Source of the DNA: Paracoccaceae bacterium
GTDB lineage: Bacteria > Pseudomonadota > Alphaproteobacteria > Rhodobacterales > Rhodobacteraceae
DNA length: 6,932 bases
Direction: 5' to 3'
Assembly: GCA_024742655.1 (NCBI GenBank)
Contig: JANSYB010000108.1
Location: 1 to 6,932 of the forward strand
A program made the position numbers and the translations under genes. The stretch's first letter is position 1; each line of letters begins with the position of its first letter. Positions 6,472 through 6,932 of the stretch are shown in pieces. Under the pieces are notes generated by a model, which ran no database searches, had not been told where the DNA came from, and saw nothing but the letters and a program-made list of their open reading frames with translations.

Positions 6472-6932
6472 CGATCATCCCCTTTGATCGTGCTGAAATG
6501 GGCACCGCGATTGATCCACAGACCGATGAAGACGATCACGAAGGACGCGGCGATAATGAAGGATGACAGGGCGAGGATCGAGGGGAACTCCTGCGGGAAG
6601 CGCAGCTGACCCCAGATATACATGGGCAGCGTCGGCTGTGTACCGGTCAGGAAGAACGCCATGATGAACTCGTCGAAGGACACCGTGAAGGTCAGCATCA
6701 GACTGGCCACCACGCCGGGGAAGATCATCGGCAGAGTGACGCGCCAGAACGTCCACCAGGCATTTTCGCCCAGATCGGCCGAGGCCTCTTCGATCGACGG
6801 ATCAAAGCCCTCGAACCGCGGCAGAAGCGTCGCGATGGAAAACGGCAGGCAGACGATCATGTGCCCGATCGTCACCGTGTAAAGCGACAGCGGCACGCCC
6901 ATCTGGCTGAACAGCACCAGCAGCGCCACACC
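6468..6932 (-). CDS. ABC transporter permease, PotC type, C-terminal part
   Basis: The gene enters from the high-coordinate edge; 155 codons are visible, so about 110 N-terminal residues are missing if it has the roughly 265-270 residues usual for PotC. It is an inner-membrane importer subunit. Counting from the GTG at 6929-6927 (an internal Val codon), hydrophobic segments lie near 17-37, 68-92 and 118-142. Between the first two is the EAA loop EEASADLG followed by WRVTLP, which couples permease to ATPase. The C-terminus is short and cytoplasmic. PotC-type permeases pair with a PotB-type partner and a PotD-type periplasmic binding protein; neither is in the window, and both are expected at higher coordinates. 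The stop codon overlaps the ATPase start by 4 nt, a strong sign of co-translation. Assignment to the binding-protein-dependent permease family is firm; the substrate is inferred from context only. Confidence 0.95.
   Translation of the reverse strand, partial: GVALLVLFSQMGVPLSLYTVTIGHMIVCLPFSIATLLPRFEGFDPSIEEASADLGENAWWTFWRVTLPMIFPGVVASLMLTFTVSFDEFIMAFFLTGTQPTLPMYIWGQLRFPQEFPSILALSSFIIAASFVIVFIGLWINRGAHFSTIKGDDR
6479..6485 (-). promoter_or_regulatory. Ribosome binding site of the ABC ATPase gene
   Basis: The minus strand reads AAAGGGG seven nucleotides before the ATG at 6471-6469. It lies inside the permease 3' end and fixes the ATPase start, which overlaps the permease stop as ATGA. Confidence 0.65.

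Noticed and set aside
5455..6609. Plus-strand open frame of about 384 codons opposite the ABC ATPase and permease.
   Set aside because: It mirrors a textbook ABC ATPase gene with all motifs intact on the minus strand, and its own translation shows no family features.
6927..6929. GTG as a true start of the permease gene.
   Set aside because: The frame is open to the window edge, and only about 155 of the expected 265-270 residues are present, so this is an internal Val codon.

Overview
The window is GC-rich, tightly packed DNA, most likely from an alphaproteobacterium of the Rhodobacteraceae or a close relative. That placement is inferred from base composition, from the histamine/dimethylamine dehydrogenase-like enzymes, and from the pairing of a BetI-type regulator with a Pot-type transporter; no rRNA or other marker is present. 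Every supported gene lies on the minus strand, so transcription runs from high to low coordinates. Junctions are 4-nt overlaps or gaps of at most about 45 nt, and no terminator or convincing internal promoter is visible. It reads as one polycistronic unit, cut at both ends by the window.

In transcription order the genes are: (1) the C-terminal part of a PotC-type ABC permease (6932-6468); (2) a complete PotA-type ATPase (6471-5374) overlapping it by 4 nt; (3) a TetR/BetI-type regulator (5328-4654); (4) gene A, a complete iron-sulfur flavoprotein amine dehydrogenase whose ATG directly abuts the regulator's stop codon (4653-2584); (5) gene B, a paralogue of A (2568-514); (6) gene C, the N-terminal 166 codons of a third paralogue (500 to beyond position 1). 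Stretches without a gene are only 13, 15 and 45 nt long.

Genes A, B and C belong to the trimethylamine dehydrogenase (TMADH) / dimethylamine dehydrogenase (DMADH) / histamine dehydrogenase (HADH) family. A and B keep the cysteine that carries 6-S-cysteinyl-FMN, the Tyr/His/Asp catalytic residues, the four [4Fe-4S] cysteines and an ADP-binding glycine motif. The three copies differ at the substrate pocket. A and B have Glu where TMADH has Tyr60 and Asp where it has Trp355. C keeps the Tyr and has a TMADH-like Glu-Leu-Trp-Tyr-Gly-Gly stretch.

The simplest model is a regulated uptake and catabolism module. A Pot-type transporter imports a cationic amine (polyamine-like, methylated amine or betaine-like), the BetI-type repressor senses it or a product, and two or three specialised dehydrogenases oxidise successive or related C-N bonds. 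The substrate cannot be named from sequence. The most unusual point is the tandem array of at least three differently tuned paralogues behind one transporter and one regulator.
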